Assembly: GCF_009193185.1 (NCBI RefSeq)
Contig: NZ_VUKF01000020.1
Location: 1-64,000, forward strand
Origin: Georgenia thermotolerans
Lineage (GTDB): Bacteria > Actinomycetota > Actinomycetes > Actinomycetales > Actinomycetaceae
DNA: 64,000 nucleotides
Direction: 5' to 3'
In this document: one piece after another, positions 61,338 to 64,000 of the stretch
Numbering within the stretch: position 1 is the stretch's first letter
Layout of the letters: each line of letters opens with the position of its first letter
Program-made: the position numbers and the translations under genes
The notes under the pieces: model-generated
Databases searched by the model: none
What the model saw: only the letters and a program-made list of their open reading frames with translations
What the model was told of the DNA's origin: nothing

Positions 61338-62503
61338 CCACCCCCACCCAGGCCCCCCGGCGCACCGACGCGCCCGCGACCGAGCCACGCACCGCCGGCC
61401 GCCCCCTCTCCCGCCGGGCCCTGACGCCCTGGCTGGTGGGCATCGCCGTGGTCGTGGTGATGTTCTGCCTGCCGCTGCTCAACATCCCGCTGCCTGGGGT
61501 GCTGCCCGGGCCGACCTACACCCCGGGCAGCCTGCACCTCATGGCGCTGTGCCTGCTCTTCGCGGCGCTGGCGCTGAGCTACCACCTGCTCTACGGGGTG
61601 GCGGGCATGCTCAGCTTCGGTCACGCCCTGTACTTCGCCGCCGGCGCGTACGGGCTGGGCATCCTCCTCGAGCACACCGAGCTCGGGCTGCTGCAGGCCG
61701 GCGCGCTCGTGCTCGTGGGCGCGGTCGTGCTAGCCCACGTCGTCGGCGCCATCTCGCTGCGCGTCACCGGCGTCTCCTTCGCCATGGTCACTCTCGCCTT
61801 CGCCCAGGCCGGCAACGTGCTGGTGCGCCGCAACCCCGGGAAGCTCACCGGCGGCGAGGAGGGTGTGGGGCTGCGCACCGACAACGTTCCGGACGCCCTG
61901 GTCGGGGTGGTCAACACCCGCACGATCTACTGGGTGGCCCTGGCGGTCCTGGTCGCCGTGTACGTCGTCGTGACCTGGGTGCAGCGCTCCCGCGCCGGCC
62001 ACGTGGTCGAGGCCACCCGGGAGAACGAGATGCGGGTGCGGGTCATCGGCCAGCAGCCCTACCTCATCCGGCTGCTCACCTTCGTCATCGCCGCCGCGCT
62101 GGCCGCCGTCATCGGCATGGCCTACCTCGTGCTGCAGTCCCAGGCGGTCCCGCAGATCTCCTCGGCGGACTTCACCATCACGGTGCTCGTCATGGTCGTC
62201 CTCGGCGGGGTGGGCTCGCGGTGGGGCGCGATCGTCGGCGCCGTCGTGTACACCCTGCTGGACCAGCGCCTCGGCGTCTTCGCCTCCTCGGCCTTCGTCG
62301 ACGGCCTGCCGGCGGTGCTGCGCGTGCCGCTGAGCGAGCCGCTGTTCATCCTCGGGGTGCTGTTCATCCTCGTGGTGCTGTTCCTGCCCGGCGGTATCGC
62401 CGGCGCGGTGGAGCGGCTGCGCACCCGGGGCGCCGGACGGCGGTCCTCCGGCGCGGAGTCGGCGACGACCGCCCAGCGCCGCCGGCTCGAGGAGCTGACG
62501 TGA
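61334..62503 (+). CDS. livM: ABC transporter permease, LivM-like
   Basis: A 389-residue permease, longer than LivH by an N-terminal Pro/Thr/Arg-rich tail (about 30 residues) and a C-terminal charged tail (about 30). Family motifs: YGVAGMLSFGHALYFAAGAY (about 92) and RENEMRVRVIGQQPYLIRLL (about 232). The stop overlaps the GTG of the acyl-CoA synthetase gene. Confidence 0.92.
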   Translation: MTTPTQAPRRTDAPATEPRTAGRPLSRRALTPWLVGIAVVVVMFCLPLLNIPLPGVLPGPTYTPGSLHLMALCLLFAALALSYHLLYGVAGMLSFGHALYFAAGAYGLGILLEHTELGLLQAGALVLVGAVVLAHVVGAISLRVTGVSFAMVTLAFAQAGNVLVRRNPGKLTGGEEGVGLRTDNVPDALVGVVNTRTIYWVALAVLVAVYVVVTWVQRSRAGHVVEATRENEMRVRVIGQQPYLIRLLTFVIAAALAAVIGMAYLVLQSQAVPQISSADFTITVLVMVVLGGVGSRWGAIVGAVVYTLLDQRLGVFASSAFVDGLPAVLRVPLSEPLFILGVLFILVVLFLPGGIAGAVERLRTRGAGRRSSGAESATTAQRRRLEELT

Positions 62504-64000
62504 GCGCCCTGCCCCCGGCCGCGGACCGGCACACCCTGGGCCGGTGGACCACCGACCGCGCCCGGCTGACCCCGGCCAAGGTCGCCGTCGACGAGCGCGG
62601 GCGGCGCACCACCTACGCCCAGCTCGACGCCCGCGCCACCGCGCTGGCCGAGCGGCTCCTGCGCGCCGGGTACGGCCACGGCGATCGCATTTCCACGCTC
62701 ACCCGCAACAGCACCGACCACGTCGTGCTCTTCTTCGCCTGCGCCAAGGCCGGGCTCGTGCTCGTCCCGCTGTCCTGGCGGCTGGCCGGCGAGGAGCTCG
62801 CCTACCAGCTGCGGCACTCCCGCCCCGCGCTCGTACTGGTCCAGGCCCCGCTGGCCGAGGCCGCCCGGGCCGCGCTCGCCGGGACGGACCCCGCCCCGGC
62901 CGTGGAACTGCTGGGAGCCGACGGCGTCGAGGCACACGTGCCGCACCCGGTGCGCACCGACCTTGCCGCGCCGGCCGGACCCCGACCGGTGGCCGACGAC
63001 GACCCGCTGCTCGTCGTGTACACCTCCGGCACCGCCAAGGCGCCCAAGGGCGTGGTGCTCACCCACGCCAACTGCTTCTGGACCAACCTCTCCCTCGCCG
63101 GGGCCACCGGGCTGACCGCCGAGGACGTCGTGCTCGCCGTGCTGCCCCAGTTCCACGTGGGCGGGTGGAACATCCAGCCGCTGCTGGCCTGGTGGACCGG
63201 CGCCACCGTGGTCCTCGAGCCGGACTTCGACCCCGGCCGGGCGCTGGCCGCCGTCGCCGCGCACCGCGTCACCACGATGATGGGCGTGCCGACGAACTAC
63301 CAGCTCCTGGCCGAGCACCCGGACTTCGCCACCGCCGACCTGTCCAGCCTGACCCACGCCGTCGTGGGCGGGGCCACCATGCCCGAGGCGCTGCTGCGCA
63401 CCTGGCACGCCCGCGGGGTGCGGGTCACCCAGGGCTACGGGCTGACCGAGGCCGGCCCCAACGTGCTCGCGCTGCCCGCCGGCGACGCCGCCACCCACCT
63501 GGGATCGGTCGGCAAGCCCTACCCCCACGTCGAGGTGGCCGTGGCCGACCCCACCACCGGCGAGCTGGTGGCCGGGCCGGGCCGCGGCGAGCTGCTCGTG
63601 CGCGGGCCGGCCGTCTTCGCCGGCTACCTGCGCGACCCCGAGGCCACCGCCGCGGCGGTGCGCGAGGGGTGGCTGCGCACCGGCGACCTCGTCGAGCGCG
63701 ACGGCGACGGGTACTTCCGCGTCGTCGACCGCCTCACCGACATGTACATCTCCGGCGGGGAGAACATCTCCCCCGCCGAGGTGGAGGCCGCCCTGACCGC
63801 CCACCCGGACATCGCCGAGGCCGCCGTGGTCGGCGTGCCCGACGCCCGCTGGGGCGAGGTCGGCCACGCCTACGTCGTGCCCCGCCCCGGCGCGGCGCTG
63901 ACCGCCGAGGACGTCATCGCCCACGCGCGCACCCGCCTGGCGGCGTTCAAGGCCCCGCGCAGCGTCGGCTTCGTCGACGAGCTGCCCCGCACGGCGCTGC
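62500..64000 (+). CDS. Acyl-CoA synthetase (AMP-forming), 3' end beyond window
   Basis: At least 500 residues are visible with no stop before the edge; the family is usually 500-550. The P-loop reads YTSGTAKAPKG (residues 174-184); the usual YTSGTTGxPKG is altered at two positions. YGLTEAGPN (about 312), the GDLVERDGDGYFRVVDR hinge (about 394) and SGGENISPAEVE (about 418) are standard. It would activate a carboxylic acid to its CoA ester via an acyl-AMP. The GTG overlaps the livM stop, so importer and ligase are one operon. Confidence 0.9.
   Translation, partial: MSALPPAADRHTLGRWTTDRARLTPAKVAVDERGRRTTYAQLDARATALAERLLRAGYGHGDRISTLTRNSTDHVVLFFACAKAGLVLVPLSWRLAGEELAYQLRHSRPALVLVQAPLAEAARAALAGTDPAPAVELLGADGVEAHVPHPVRTDLAAPAGPRPVADDDPLLVVYTSGTAKAPKGVVLTHANCFWTNLSLAGATGLTAEDVVLAVLPQFHVGGWNIQPLLAWWTGATVVLEPDFDPGRALAAVAAHRVTTMMGVPTNYQLLAEHPDFATADLSSLTHAVVGGATMPEALLRTWHARGVRVTQGYGLTEAGPNVLALPAGDAATHLGSVGKPYPHVEVAVADPTTGELVAGPGRGELLVRGPAVFAGYLRDPEATAAAVREGWLRTGDLVERDGDGYFRVVDRLTDMYISGGENISPAEVEAALTAHPDIAEAAVVGVPDARWGEVGHAYVVPRPGAALTAEDVIAHARTRLAAFKAPRSVGFVDELPRTAL

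Noticed and set aside
62122-63924. 600-residue minus-strand frame across livM and the acyl-CoA synthetase
   Set aside because: Spans two well-supported plus-strand genes and has low-complexity Gly/Val/His composition.

Overview
The window is about 64 kb of very GC-rich DNA with dense, short-gapped genes, frequent GTG starts, GTGA/ATGA stop-start overlaps, leaderless genes and long GC hairpins. Together with a RamB-type regulator, GTP-dependent PEP carboxykinase, a TipAL-like MerR protein, an HspR-type HAIR box at clpB and an FadE5/FadA2/FabG4/HtdX-like set, this points to the chromosome of an actinobacterium, probably of the Micrococcales (Georgenia/Cellulomonas-like). The genus is a guess. 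No rRNA, tRNA, CRISPR or intact mobile element was seen; a transposase tail lies at the left edge.

Layout: 0-5 kb, IS481-type transposase tail, a flavoprotein disulfide-reductase-like enzyme, a KhtT/KhtU-like K+/H+ antiporter pair and a CYTH-CHAD protein. 5-12 kb, a TetR-controlled fatty-acid module: acyl-CoA dehydrogenase/oxidase and tetR run left, thiolase, FabG4-like reductase and MaoC hydratase run right, from one palindromic control region holding both -10 boxes. 12-18 kb, a small USP-like protein, PfkB kinase, monooxygenase-like protein, FucP-type permease, TipAL-like regulator and ABC-F ATPase. 18-33 kb, central metabolism: YceI, purQ, purS, nucleoside hydrolase, desaturase, purC, gnd, purD, small DUF2255/DUF2249 genes, a PNPOx protein, pckG, ramB-like regulator and purA.

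33-37 kb carries a partner-switching module (STAS, PAS-GAF-PP2C-ATPase, STAS), then class II fba. 37-44 kb holds cupin, SpoU methyltransferase, HAD phosphatase, LemA, pyrE, SDR, exonuclease III and a LURP-one-like gene. 43.5-47.7 kb is a Ugp-like ABC operon (two permeases, Tat lipoprotein, glycerophosphodiesterase) with no ATPase gene. 47.9-54.2 kb holds a serine hydrolase, clpB, a DUF1326-DUF2182 pair and a DUF457-like membrane protein.

54.3-57.35 kb is the least conventional stretch: two orphan MT0933-like small proteins around an amidase, followed by two small acidic proteins built from GRFDEG repeats. Three of these four small genes share an upstream signature, GTTGC-N26-GGAGG, placed too far upstream to be a ribosome binding site. 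This is the best candidate here for an undescribed system. 57.5-64 kb is a branched-chain-type ABC transporter operon (livJ, G, F, H, M) overlapping an acyl-CoA synthetase gene that runs off the right edge, which suggests import and CoA activation of a carboxylic acid.
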